Shown piece by piece: positions 42,155 through 51,510 of a stretch of DNA of 64,000 nucleotides; position 1 is the stretch's first letter, and every line of letters starts with the position of its first letter. The notes under the pieces are model-generated. The model was not told where the DNA came from. It searched no databases and worked only from the letters and a program-made list of their open reading frames with translations. Position numbers and translations under genes: made by a program. The DNA is from Parvibaculum sp. (GTDB taxonomy: Bacteria > Pseudomonadota > Alphaproteobacteria > Parvibaculales > Parvibaculaceae), in the NCBI GenBank assembly GCA_019635975.1, contig JAHBYM010000001.1:1-64000 (forward strand). Direction: 5' to 3'.

Positions 42155-44143
42155 TCAATCGGCCGCCGTGGAATACTCGCGCTGCGTCGCCGCGAACTCG
42201 ACAAAGTAGTCGATGGCATCCGGGTTCGACATCGCATCCCGGCTCGCCGCGTTCTCCGCCGGCGCACCCAGCAGAATCTTCCGTACCGGGACTTCCATCT
42301 TTTTCCCGGTCAGCGTGTAGGGAACGGCTTCGATTTGATAAATACGATCGGGTACATGACGCGGCGAATACTTCTCTTTCAACGCCTTGTTGATCTTCTG
42401 GCACAATGCATCGTCGAGCGTCTGTCCCTTCGACAGCACCACGAAAAGTGGCATGAAAAAATTGCCGCCCGGCAGGTCGAGATTGACGATGATCGAGTCC
42501 TCGATGCCTTCAATCCCCTCGATGGTGCGATAGATCTCCGCGGTGCCGATGCGCACGCCATAGCGATTGAGCGTCGAATCCGAACGCCCGAGAATGAAGC
42601 AGCCGCCGCGCTTGTTGACCTTGAAGTAGTCGCCGTGCCGCCAGTGCCCCGGATAGGTGTCGAAATAGGAATCGCGATAGCGGTGTCCGCCTTCGTCGTT
42701 CCAGAAAAAGAGCGGCATGGAAGGCATCGGCTTGCTGACGACAAGTTCGCCCACCGCATCGACAATTTCGTTTCCGTCGTCGTCGAACGCATGCACATCG
42801 ACACCGAGACAGCGCGTCTGGATCTCGCCGGCATAACCCGGCAGCGTCGGCATGCCGCCGACAAACGCCGAGGCAACGTCGGTGCCGCCGCTCTGCGACG
42901 TCACCCAGATGTCGGAGCGGATATTGTCGTAACACCATTCCATATGTTCCGGCATCACCGGCGAACCGCCGAGCAGGATGCTGTCCATCGCGCCGAGATC
43001 GTAAAGTTTGTTGGGGCGTATGCCTTCCTTCATCTGTCCGTTGAGATAGGTCGGGCTCGCGCCGAACAGCGTCATGCCGGTTTCGGCGGCCAGCGCCCAC
43101 AGCCGATCCGCCTTCGGCGTCACCGGATTGCCGTCGTAAAGCACGACGGCCGAACCGGCGACGAGACCGGAAAGCAATATGTTCCACATCACCCAGCCTG
43201 TGGTGGTGAAGTAGAACATGCAGGACGTGGGTTTGAGGTCGAGGTGGAAATGCGTGAACTTCAGCGCCTCCAGCAGCACCCCGCCATGTCCGTGTACGAA
43301 GGGTTTCGGCAGTCCCGTCGTACCCGACGAATAGACGATCCACAGCGGATGGTCGAAAGCCGTTTCCTCGAAAGCGAAATCGGCGACCTCCGGCCGCGCC
43401 ATCAGCGACGCCCAGGAAATCGCGTCCGGCGAAATCGCGCCACCCGCCGCGCCCGGCACATGCGCCACATGTTCGAGCGAGGGCAGGGCGTCGATCATCG
43501 ATTGCACTTCCGCCCGCCGGTCGAAGGTCTTGCCGCCATAGCGGTAGCTGTCGGTTGCGAACAGCACCTTCGGCGTGATCTGGCTGAACCGGTCGATGAC
43601 GCTCGCCGCGCCGAAATCCGGCGAACAGCTCGACCATACGGCGCCGATGCTGGCGCTGGCAAAAAAGGCGACCGCCGCCTCCGGCACGTTCGGCAGATAG
43701 GACGCCACGCGGTCGCCAGGCATGACGCCAAGTTCGCGCAGCGCCGTCGCCAGCTTGAAGACGCGCGCCTTCAATTCGCACCAGCTGATTCTTTGCGCCG
43801 CGCCTTCCTCGTCCGCCGCCCAGATCGCCGTCTTGTCGCCGTCGCCCTTCGACAGCAACGTCTCGATATAGTTGACGCGCGCACCCGGAAACCACGTCGC
43901 GCCCGGCATCGCCGCATCGCGCAACACGCATTCATAGGGCGTCGGCGATTTCACCTCGAAATAGTTCCACATCGCTTCCCAGAACGCCGCGATGTCGTCG
44001 ACCGACCAGCGCCGCAATTCTTCATAGCTGCGAAAGTCATGTCCGCGCGCATTGAGCCAGGCGGTGAACGTCGTGACGTTCGCCGCTGCAACCCGCTCCG
44101 AGGACGGCGTCCACAGCAGCTCTCCCATGTTGGCCAACGTCAT
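42155..44143 (-). CDS. aacS: Acetoacetyl-CoA synthetase (acetoacetate-CoA ligase)
   Basis: Activates acetoacetate, or a related beta-keto acid, to its CoA thioester with ATP. The 662-residue length fits the family. IVYSSGTTGLPKPFVHGHGG is the AMP-binding loop, LGGSPVMPEHMEW and SQSGGTDVASAFVGG are acetoacetyl-CoA-synthetase-like core motifs, GDYFKVNKRGG and GRSDSTLNRYGVRIG are the hinge, and GKKMEVPVRKI has the catalytic Lys. The ATG at 44143 follows gggaggat. It is close to a ketone carboxylase operon, whose product would be a beta-keto acid needing exactly this step. Benzoylacetate-type substrates are an alternative. Confidence 0.88.
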   Translation of the reverse strand: MTLANMGELLWTPSSERVAAANVTTFTAWLNARGHDFRSYEELRRWSVDDIAAFWEAMWNYFEVKSPTPYECVLRDAAMPGATWFPGARVNYIETLLSKGDGDKTAIWAADEEGAAQRISWCELKARVFKLATALRELGVMPGDRVASYLPNVPEAAVAFFASASIGAVWSSCSPDFGAASVIDRFSQITPKVLFATDSYRYGGKTFDRRAEVQSMIDALPSLEHVAHVPGAAGGAISPDAISWASLMARPEVADFAFEETAFDHPLWIVYSSGTTGLPKPFVHGHGGVLLEALKFTHFHLDLKPTSCMFYFTTTGWVMWNILLSGLVAGSAVVLYDGNPVTPKADRLWALAAETGMTLFGASPTYLNGQMKEGIRPNKLYDLGAMDSILLGGSPVMPEHMEWCYDNIRSDIWVTSQSGGTDVASAFVGGMPTLPGYAGEIQTRCLGVDVHAFDDDGNEIVDAVGELVVSKPMPSMPLFFWNDEGGHRYRDSYFDTYPGHWRHGDYFKVNKRGGCFILGRSDSTLNRYGVRIGTAEIYRTIEGIEGIEDSIIVNLDLPGGNFFMPLFVVLSKGQTLDDALCQKINKALKEKYSPRHVPDRIYQIEAVPYTLTGKKMEVPVRKILLGAPAENAASRDAMSNPDAIDYFVEFAATQREYSTAAD

Positions 44144-44605
44144 ATCCTCCCGGATTTTCTGGCGCGCCGCGGTTAACCCGGGTCGCGAAACCTTGCCTGA
44201 CCGCAAATCCTGGAACGATCGCGCATCTCTCTCCCCACCCGTTCGGGCGGCCTCCCGCGTCCCCGATTGCGTTGCCGCCGCACCCCCTTCGTGTAGTTCC
44301 GGCGCCGCTCTCGATCAGGAATTGTCGAACGGGTGTCCGGCCCACTTCGGCTGGCAAGAAAGCGCGCAACTGCCGCCGGTCGCGGGGGTCGGATGACTGC
44401 CACTCTTTAGGGCGGGGCGTGGAGAGACCCCGTCGCCCACGATCCATAAAACGGACCGGATGTGTCGCTTTTCGGCCATGGGGGCTGGACGGTGCGACCG
44501 GCGCAAATGTCGATAAACAAGAAATAATTTACAAAAATAACAATTTATGAGATGAACTAACCGCCTCGGGGGGAGGAAGCCGGGGGGTTAAGGGGGGAGT
44601 ACCGA
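44144..44605. other. 462-bp divergent control region between AACS and RND transporter genes
   Basis: No coding potential is evident. It contains a CGTGTAGT motif (44290-44297), GC-rich imperfect palindromes around 44230-44250, and an AT-rich block (about 44511-44553, with aaataatttacaaaaataacaatttatgag) about 55 bp before the transporter start that is the likely promoter or operator of the envelope cluster. Confidence 0.6.
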
Positions 44606-47104
44606 GTGGAACGTTTGAGTGTTCGTCTGGCCCGCGCCGTCTTGTCCTACCGGCGGCTGTCGCTGTTCGCGATTGTCGCGGTGACCGCGTTTTTTGCGTT
44701 GGGTCTGAAGAATGTCGAGCTGCGGACGATATTCACCGACCTGCTGCCCAAGAATCATCCTTTCGTTCAGACCTACACGGACCATCCGAATTTCGGCAAT
44801 CCGCTGACCGTGACCATCATGGTCAAGCGCAAGGACGGGGACATCTACAACCCCGAAACGCTTGCCAAGGTTTGGGACTTGACGCGCGACGTCGACCTTG
44901 CGCCCGGCGTCGACCACGACCAAATCCTTTCCGTCGCGACAGAGAAGGCCCGCTACGCCGAGGCAACGCCGGACGGCATCGATTCCCGTCCGCTGATGGA
45001 AGACCACCCGCCGCGCACCGCCGAAGAGATTGCCGAGTTCCGCTCGCGCGTTCTTAAATCACCCAACGTGCGCACCTTTATGGTTTCGGAAGATGAAACC
45101 GCGACACTCATCAACGCAACGTTTATCGAGCGGCTACTCGACTACGGCGAGACCTTCGAGTACCTCGACGATCTCATCGCGAATGCGCGAGACGACAACC
45201 ACGAAGTCTATATGGCCGGCCAACCGGTGCTGACGGGTTGGGTCTATTTCTATCAGCAACAGATGTTCGGCATATTCGCGATCACGGCGATTGCGCTGCT
45301 GCTGGCACTTGTCTTCTACATGCGAAACATTGTGGGCGTCGTCGCGCCGCTGATAACAAGTATTGTCGCCGCCATCTGGGGCTTCGGTTTTGTCGGCTGG
45401 CTCGGTCAGCCGATCGAACCGCTGATCATGGTTGTGCCGCTGTTGCTCGTCGCGCGATCCTTCAGCCACTGTGTTCAGTTCACCGAGCGCTACTACGAGA
45501 TACTTCACCATGTGAAGGACAGACGCCGCGCCGCCGAATTGTCGCTGAGCGTCATGATGGCGCCTGGTGTACTCGGCATCACGACCGACGCGCTCGGCCT
45601 CTTCATCATCGGCGTCGCGCCGATTCCTGCCATGGAGCGGTTTGCGTTGTTCTGCGGTTTCTGGGCGCTGATCCTCATTCCGACCAACGTCTTCCTGACA
45701 CCGCTGCTGATCATGTTGCTGCCGAAGCCGCGCAATGTCGATCGGATGGTCGGCTCGGGCAATCCTGAGAGCGGCTATCGCGGTATCCGGATATTGCTCG
45801 GCCTGATCGGACGCCTGTCCATCGGCAAGATGTCGGTCCTGACGGCAATCGGTGTCGCGACGCTAGCCGTGGTCAGTTTCGGCAAGGTGCTCGACATCAA
45901 AATCGGGAATCCGGTCGAGGGCAGCAACCTGCTCTGGGAAGACTCCGAGTTCAACGTAGCGGTTGCAAACATCAACGCTCATTTTCCGGGACTTAACACT
46001 CTTGAAGTCGTCTTCGAGTCGAAATCTCCGGACACGCTCGACCGGGTGATGCGGAAGGCCGAAACGGTGCTGACGATGCATCGCCTTCAGCATTTGCTCG
46101 AAAGCCAGCCAAATCCGCCGGAAGCGTCCCTTTCATTTGCCGACTATCTGCCGGAAGCCAATCGTCTCTTCAGCGGCGGCAATCCAAAATGGGCGCCGCT
46201 CGACCACAACGACGCAGCCGTCAGCGCGGCGGCGGGCGCGTTGATGGTCGGCACGGGACCGAAAGCCTTCCTGCATGTTGCCGACTTCGAACAGCGCAAT
46301 GGCACGGTTTCTCTCTGGTACAAGGACAACAAGCAGGAGACCGTCGACGAAGCGCTCTTCCAGGCGCGCGCCGCGCTTGAGATCATCGGTACCGAGTTCG
46401 ACGACTTCCGTATCCGCCTCGGTAGCGGAACCATTGCGCTGCAACAGTCGATCAACGACACCGTTGACACCTATCAGTGGGTCATTCTGGCCTTGCTGAA
46501 CGTCGTCATTCTGATCACTTGCAGCTATGCGTATCGGTCGGTGGTGGCCGGTGTTCTGTTGCTGATCCCGGTCAATCTTTCAAACCTGTTGCTCGGCGCG
46601 GTTATGGTCGAAATGGGGATCGGCCTCGACGTCAACACGCTGCCCATCGCCGCGATTGGTGTCGGCGTCGGCATCGACTATGGCATCTATCTGCTGAGCC
46701 GCATCTACGAGGAATATCAGCTCCGCAAGGACATGGCGGCCGCGATCCTGACGGCGGTCACGACCACAGGCAAGGCGATCTTCTTTACAGCAACCATCGT
46801 GCTGATCGGAATCATGCCCTGGTATTTCCTGTCCGAGCTCAAGTTCCTTGCGGACATGGGGCTGCTGCTGGTCATGGTGATGCTGATCAACATGATTATC
46901 GCGCTGATCGTCGTGCCGCTGCTTGTGTGGCTCATCCGGCCACGGTTCATCGATTCCAAGAAATTGCTCGTCAGCGAAGGTATCGACCTTTCGGCCCTGT
47001 CGGCCGAAACCGATGCGAAGGCTGCGGCGCCTCGCGCAAATGCAGCGGAGGCGGCCAGACACCGGGAGATTGATTTGAACGAGATGGCTCTCGCCCGTCC
47101 CTGA
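44606..47104 (+). CDS. RND-superfamily (MMPL/sterol-sensing-domain type) inner-membrane transporter
   Basis: An 832-residue RND permease with the two-fold layout of MMPL/HpnN-like exporters: helix 1 at about 17-36, a periplasmic domain, helices 2-6 (from FGIFAITAIALLLALVFYMR through LFCGFWALILIPTNVFL), then a repeat with helix 7 near 410, a second periplasmic domain and helices 8-12 at 625-790. LNTLPIAAIGVGVGIDYGIYLLSRIYEE has the conserved Gly/Asp of the proton path. No adaptor (membrane fusion) gene is adjacent. The GTG at 44606 follows ggggggag. First gene of the five-gene envelope cluster; the substrate is probably hydrophobic. Confidence 0.88.
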   Translation: MERLSVRLARAVLSYRRLSLFAIVAVTAFFALGLKNVELRTIFTDLLPKNHPFVQTYTDHPNFGNPLTVTIMVKRKDGDIYNPETLAKVWDLTRDVDLAPGVDHDQILSVATEKARYAEATPDGIDSRPLMEDHPPRTAEEIAEFRSRVLKSPNVRTFMVSEDETATLINATFIERLLDYGETFEYLDDLIANARDDNHEVYMAGQPVLTGWVYFYQQQMFGIFAITAIALLLALVFYMRNIVGVVAPLITSIVAAIWGFGFVGWLGQPIEPLIMVVPLLLVARSFSHCVQFTERYYEILHHVKDRRRAAELSLSVMMAPGVLGITTDALGLFIIGVAPIPAMERFALFCGFWALILIPTNVFLTPLLIMLLPKPRNVDRMVGSGNPESGYRGIRILLGLIGRLSIGKMSVLTAIGVATLAVVSFGKVLDIKIGNPVEGSNLLWEDSEFNVAVANINAHFPGLNTLEVVFESKSPDTLDRVMRKAETVLTMHRLQHLLESQPNPPEASLSFADYLPEANRLFSGGNPKWAPLDHNDAAVSAAAGALMVGTGPKAFLHVADFEQRNGTVSLWYKDNKQETVDEALFQARAALEIIGTEFDDFRIRLGSGTIALQQSINDTVDTYQWVILALLNVVILITCSYAYRSVVAGVLLLIPVNLSNLLLGAVMVEMGIGLDVNTLPIAAIGVGVGIDYGIYLLSRIYEEYQLRKDMAAAILTAVTTTGKAIFFTATIVLIGIMPWYFLSELKFLADMGLLLVMVMLINMIIALIVVPLLVWLIRPRFIDSKKLLVSEGIDLSALSAETDAKAAAPRANAAEAARHREIDLNEMALARP

Positions 47105-47140
47105 CCGGGGCCGGCGGGTTCCATTCCTACTGGGAGGAGG

Positions 47141-48526
47141 ATGGAAATGCGAATTCGCAAATACGACCGGGATTTCTCGCGTCGGGTATTCATGGAAAAG
47201 TCCCTGAAGGGGATTGCGGCCGCCGGCGTCCTGTCGCCGCTTTGGCCGGAAATCGCGAAGTCGGGGACGATCGACAAAGCCTATCCCGATGAGCTGCTGT
47301 CGATTGAGCTTTACACCAAGGGACAGGTGAAGCCCGGCGACGTCATCACCGCCGACAATGTCGACGTAGTGAAGGATCTGCTCGATCCGATCGCCTATCG
47401 TCAGGTCAAGGAGATGGGACGGCGCATCAACATCGTCGAAACGACGCGCGATGTGACCAAGCTCTTCCCGCACGAATATCTCGAAGCGACGCTCCGCAAT
47501 GCCGGCCGCGCGCGTTTCGATGCCAATGGCAACGTCGTCACCGACGACGGCAGCCCCTGGATCGGCGGCAATCCGTTTCCGAATGCCCAGACGGGCGAGG
47601 AGGCCTTCTACAATCTGACCCTGTCATGGGGTCGGCACGACGAGTCGGTCTATGCGGTGCGCGACTGGGACATCTCGCCAAACGGCACTTTGTCGTACCA
47701 GTACGATTTCGTCTGGGCCGAGCAGAACACGGTCGGCCTTGTCGCCAAGCCCTCACCCTATCAGGCGGGCGCCGAAGACAAGCTGCGTTATCAGGCGGTC
47801 TGGTTTACATCGCCGACCGACGCACGCGGCACAGCGTTCCTCAATACCTGGTACTACGATCAGCGCAAGTTCCCGGACCTGCTCGGCTATCTGCCGGCCT
47901 TCAAGCGCGTCCGCAACTTCCCGACCAACCAGCGCTTCGAACCGCTGGTCCCCGGCATCACGATCTTCCTGTCCGACGCGTGGGCGGCGGGCGATCCGAT
48001 GCTCACCTGGGGCAACTACAAGGTCGTCGGCACCAAGCCGCATCTTGGCGCCGTGTCGGGCAACTGGACCGGCAAGACCAACGCCAACTGGGAACGCGAA
48101 GTGCATGGCGGTCCGAACGGCCAGACCTTCTTCGAGGACTACAAGGAACTGATCCCGGAAGTGCTGGTGGTCGAGGCGGAGCCGACCGGCTATCCGCGTG
48201 CACCTGTCGGAAAGAAGCGCGTCTATATCGACATGCGCAACATGATGTTCGTGTCGTACCTCACCTATGACCGGCGCGGCGAGATATGGAAATCGTTCGA
48301 GCCGGCCTTCAGCCAGTACAAGGATGGCGACGCCGCCTTCATGGATGGCGGTCACCCGCTCTGGTCGTGGACACATGTGCACAGCCACGATGTGCAGTCG
48401 AACCGCATGAGCCGGTTCGTCCAGGCGAAGCAGATCACCGGCGGATTCGGTCCCGAATACAACATCGGGCCGAGCATCTATGACCGCTACCTGACGGCGC
48501 AGGCGATCCGGCGTTTCGGGACATAG
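47141..48526 (+). CDS. DUF1329 family protein, Tat-signalled (paralogue A)
   Basis: A 461-residue DUF1329 protein. DFSRRVFMEKSLKGIAAAGVL at residues 11-31 is a Tat-type signal, so it is exported folded. Family features are KAYPDELLSIELYTKG, EATLRNAGRARFDANGNV, WIGGNPFPNAQTG, NFPTNQRFEPL and WSWTHVHSHDVQSNRM. The LolA/LolB-like fold of the family suggests a periplasmic carrier of hydrophobic ligands. gggaggagg precedes the ATG at 47141 (47147 also possible). It lies 36 bp after the RND gene and is highly similar to the DUF1329 protein at 51.5 kb. Confidence 0.88.
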   Translation: MEMRIRKYDRDFSRRVFMEKSLKGIAAAGVLSPLWPEIAKSGTIDKAYPDELLSIELYTKGQVKPGDVITADNVDVVKDLLDPIAYRQVKEMGRRINIVETTRDVTKLFPHEYLEATLRNAGRARFDANGNVVTDDGSPWIGGNPFPNAQTGEEAFYNLTLSWGRHDESVYAVRDWDISPNGTLSYQYDFVWAEQNTVGLVAKPSPYQAGAEDKLRYQAVWFTSPTDARGTAFLNTWYYDQRKFPDLLGYLPAFKRVRNFPTNQRFEPLVPGITIFLSDAWAAGDPMLTWGNYKVVGTKPHLGAVSGNWTGKTNANWEREVHGGPNGQTFFEDYKELIPEVLVVEAEPTGYPRAPVGKKRVYIDMRNMMFVSYLTYDRRGEIWKSFEPAFSQYKDGDAAFMDGGHPLWSWTHVHSHDVQSNRMSRFVQAKQITGGFGPEYNIGPSIYDRYLTAQAIRRFGT

Positions 48527-48578
48527 CACCCGTGCGGCGCCGGAGGGTCCGGCGCCGCACACCGCTTTCGGAGAAGGC

Positions 48579-49517
48579 ATGTTGAAAAGAAAACTCTTCG
48601 CGGTTCTCGCTTTCGTTCTGGTGCCGGGCATCGTTGCGGCGGAGGCCGATCCGGCGGTCCGTTACCAGGGCACCTCGCACGATGCGTTGTTCGACATCGC
48701 ATTCGATGGCGCTCGCGGGATTGCCGTCGGCAACCGCGGTGTTGTGCTGGAGAGCGATGACGGCGGAAAGACGTGGGCACATGGTCCCCGGCCGGACACC
48801 GAGCTTGCGCTGCTTGGTGTCTCCACGAACGGCGACCGCAGGTTTGCCGTCGGACAGTCCGGGCAGATATTTCGCGCCACGTCGCGCGCATGGACCCCGG
48901 TTGAGAGCGGTACCGACGAACGTCTCTTCGCCGTCGCCGTCGGCAGCAGGGGAATGGTTGTCGTCGTCGGCGCCTTCGGAACGATCATCGTTTCGCAAAA
49001 TGACGGCGAAAGCTGGTCGCCGGTCGTTCTCGACTGGATGGACATACTTGGCGACTACCTGGAGCCGCATTTCTACGCGGTGCATATCGACGGCGACACC
49101 GTGACCATCGGCGGCGAGTTCGGACTTGTCATTCGTTCGCGTGACCGCGGGACGACGTGGACAGTCGTGCACAAGGGCGAAGCCTCGATTTTCGACTTCT
49201 CATTCAACGGCCGGGGCAAGGGGCTTGCCATCGGTCAAAACGGTCTTGTCGTTCGCACCGACGACGGAGGCGCGAGCTGGCGCAGCGTAGCGCCCTTGGG
49301 AGAAACCAATCTGCTCGGCGTGTGGTTCAACGGCGAGCGTGCCTTGACGGTCGGCATTCGCGGCGCCTTTGCGAGCCGCGACGGCGGGCGTTCATGGACG
49401 GCGGTCACGACAGGCGATGTCGACATCGCCTGGTATCAGGCGGTTGCGTCGCCGGCGGGGCGCGATGCGCCTCTCGCGGTCGGCCATAGCGGCCGGATTC
49501 TGGAGATAAGGGAATAG
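48579..49517 (+). CDS. Secreted YCF48-like beta-propeller protein
   Basis: A 312-residue protein with a Sec signal peptide (KRKLFAVLAFVLVPGIVAA, about residues 3-21). It then has six or so repeats of the BNR/YCF48 type: GIAVGNRGVVLESDDGGKTW, FAVGQSGQIFRATSRAW, GTIIVSQNDGESW, GGEFGLVIRSRDRGTTW, LAIGQNGLVVRTDDGGASW and GAFASRDGGRSW. This matches the YCF48/photosystem II assembly-factor family, found in non-photosynthetic bacteria next to RND and DUF1302/DUF1329 genes. A scaffold or coupling role in the envelope complex is inference. It lies between paralogue A and the DUF1302 gene, 52 and 64 bp away. Confidence 0.87.
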   Translation: MLKRKLFAVLAFVLVPGIVAAEADPAVRYQGTSHDALFDIAFDGARGIAVGNRGVVLESDDGGKTWAHGPRPDTELALLGVSTNGDRRFAVGQSGQIFRATSRAWTPVESGTDERLFAVAVGSRGMVVVVGAFGTIIVSQNDGESWSPVVLDWMDILGDYLEPHFYAVHIDGDTVTIGGEFGLVIRSRDRGTTWTVVHKGEASIFDFSFNGRGKGLAIGQNGLVVRTDDGGASWRSVAPLGETNLLGVWFNGERALTVGIRGAFASRDGGRSWTAVTTGDVDIAWYQAVASPAGRDAPLAVGHSGRILEIRE

Positions 49518-49581
49518 GCCGTCTGACGGCTTGAGGATTTTGGCTCCGACGGGGTTCGGATTATCCAAGGGAGGGGAGAAG

Positions 49582-51369
49582 ATGTCACGTAAACCTATCT
49601 CGGTCGCCGGGCGGCTTCTGGCTTGCACGGCACTCGCACTCGGGGCGATCTCGTTCGCACAGGAAGCAAGCGCGGTCGATTTCAACATTCAGGGCTTCAT
49701 CCGGCAGGAGCCGGCGATCAAGCTGACGGACAAGGAAAATCCGTTTAATCAACGAGGTAACATCTACAATTTTCGTCCGACAGTCCAAGACTCGACCTTG
49801 CTTGGCGGCGCAGTGACGGTAACGAACCGTCCCATCGCAGGCGCGGACAACGACTTCAATCTGATGGCGACGCGTCTGGAAGTCGACTTTCAGGCGAACT
49901 TCAATCAGAACTGGAACGGCTTCGCGCGCCTGCGCGGATATTTTCAGCCGGACATTTTCGACAACTACGGCGATCCCGAGTTCTTTGCCACACCGTTCTG
50001 GGGCGGCGACCGCGCAACGCTGTTCGAGGTCAACGGCAAGAACTACATGATGGATATGCCGGCGTTCTATGCCGACTATTCGGATGGTCCGCTCTGGCTC
50101 CGCTTCGGCAATCAGCAGATCGCCTGGGGTGAGTCGCTGTTCTTCCGTGTTCTCGATGTACCGAACGGCCTCGATCTGCGCCGTCATCTGCTGCTCGACC
50201 TGGTTGCCGAGGAGTTTGCCGACGAACGTGTCTCGTCGCCGGGCGTGCGTGGCTCGTACCGCGTTTCGAATAATCTCGAAATCGAGGCATTCACGCAATT
50301 GTTCAATCCGTCGATCCTCGCAAACCCGGATACACCCTACAACGTGATCCCCTCGCAGTTCACGATCCATCAGAAAGAGGGTTTCAAGGACGCGCGGGGC
50401 GCGATGAATGTCGGTACGCGCGTACAGGCGCAGTTCGGCGACGTCGCCGTTCAGGCGATAGCGGTCAACCGCCGAAATCCGGACGGCGTTTTCCATTGGA
50501 CGGAGTCCGGCGTCAATCGCGACATACCGGGCATCCCCGGCAGCGGATTCGTCCTGATGAATACACCGTTCGAGGTGAGCGACACCGGCGTTTACTCGGC
50601 CGCCGAATGGTTCACCTATGCCGGCATGGCTCGTCTCAACGGTCTGACGGGCTTCAACGCGGCGATCAACGAGTTCCCGGCGACGGCACTTCTGGGTGCG
50701 GTTCCCATGCCCAACCAGACGCTGGCTGCGTCCGAGCTCGATCTGTTTTTCCAGCTGAGCCCGCTTCGCGGGCACATCACGCGCATCTACCCGCGTGAAA
50801 GCATCTTCGGTCTCGGCGCCAACTATATCGTGAAGGCCGGTCCGGAGTCGTTCTTCGATCAGCTGGTGATCCGCAGCGAGTTGACCTACACGCCGAACAA
50901 GAAGTTCACCAGCCCCGATCTGAGCCGATCGCTGATCGAGGAAGACGAATATGTCGCCTCGCTGGTCTTCGAGAAATACCACCGCTTCACGCAGGAATTT
51001 CCGGCAACCTTCATGGTGCTGCAATATCTGCACAAGTCGGAGAGCGATCTGTTCGGCCGTCACCTGAGCGGCATGGGTGCGACTGGCGACCGGACAACAG
51101 GACTGCCGACCGGTGAGAGCTCCTTCAATGCTGTCGCCTTTGCGGTTCAGCAACCTTTTCCGAACCTGATCTGGCGGGCCGATTTCTCGGTCCTCTATGA
51201 CGTCAGGGGCGGTGCGCTGATCCAGCCTGGTCTCAGGTGGAAACCGAACGAGGCGTGGACGGCGGAAGTCTTTGCCAACATCGCACTGAGCGACGGCGGC
51301 AACGACGACATCATCAGCACGATCGACTGGGCAGACGAACTGGCGTTCCGCATTACCTACCAGTTCTAA
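49582..51369 (+). CDS. DUF1302 family outer-membrane beta-barrel protein
   Basis: A 595-residue DUF1302 protein. The signal peptide (SVAGRLLACTALALGAISFA, cleavage after ASA near residue 32) leads to VDFNIQGFIRQEPAI. The body alternates aromatic and polar residues as in outer-membrane barrels (WNGFARLRGYFQPDIFDNYG, PLWLRFGNQQIAWGESLFFR, DLRRHLLLDL) and ends with LAFRITYQF, a C-terminal Phe as recognised by the Bam machinery. The ATG at 49582 follows gggaggggagaag. It is the likely outer-membrane part of the cluster, forming a channel or docking site for the periplasmic DUF1329 proteins. Confidence 0.9.
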   Translation: MSRKPISVAGRLLACTALALGAISFAQEASAVDFNIQGFIRQEPAIKLTDKENPFNQRGNIYNFRPTVQDSTLLGGAVTVTNRPIAGADNDFNLMATRLEVDFQANFNQNWNGFARLRGYFQPDIFDNYGDPEFFATPFWGGDRATLFEVNGKNYMMDMPAFYADYSDGPLWLRFGNQQIAWGESLFFRVLDVPNGLDLRRHLLLDLVAEEFADERVSSPGVRGSYRVSNNLEIEAFTQLFNPSILANPDTPYNVIPSQFTIHQKEGFKDARGAMNVGTRVQAQFGDVAVQAIAVNRRNPDGVFHWTESGVNRDIPGIPGSGFVLMNTPFEVSDTGVYSAAEWFTYAGMARLNGLTGFNAAINEFPATALLGAVPMPNQTLAASELDLFFQLSPLRGHITRIYPRESIFGLGANYIVKAGPESFFDQLVIRSELTYTPNKKFTSPDLSRSLIEEDEYVASLVFEKYHRFTQEFPATFMVLQYLHKSESDLFGRHLSGMGATGDRTTGLPTGESSFNAVAFAVQQPFPNLIWRADFSVLYDVRGGALIQPGLRWKPNEAWTAEVFANIALSDGGNDDIISTIDWADELAFRITYQF

Positions 51370-51510
51370 GGCCGGTCAATCGAAGGCTCCGCCCGGGCCG
51401 TCGGCGCAGGATAGCACGCCTTTTCAGGATGAGGCGCTGTGTCCCCCCAAGGCGTTCCGGCGATCCGGGCGGATGCCGTATCCGTGTGAATGCGCGCGGT
51501 GGAGAAGTGG

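Noticed and set aside
42125-44176. A 683-codon plus-strand open frame opposite the acetoacetyl-CoA synthetase gene
   Set aside because: Composition is Arg/His/Ala-rich without motifs, whereas the minus-strand protein has all AMP-binding enzyme motifs.
44511-44553. A third copy of the amine-module promoter element before the RND transporter gene
   Set aside because: It is AT-rich with an ATTTATG core in common, but the TGTTAT part and the spacing do not match, so similarity may be due to base composition.
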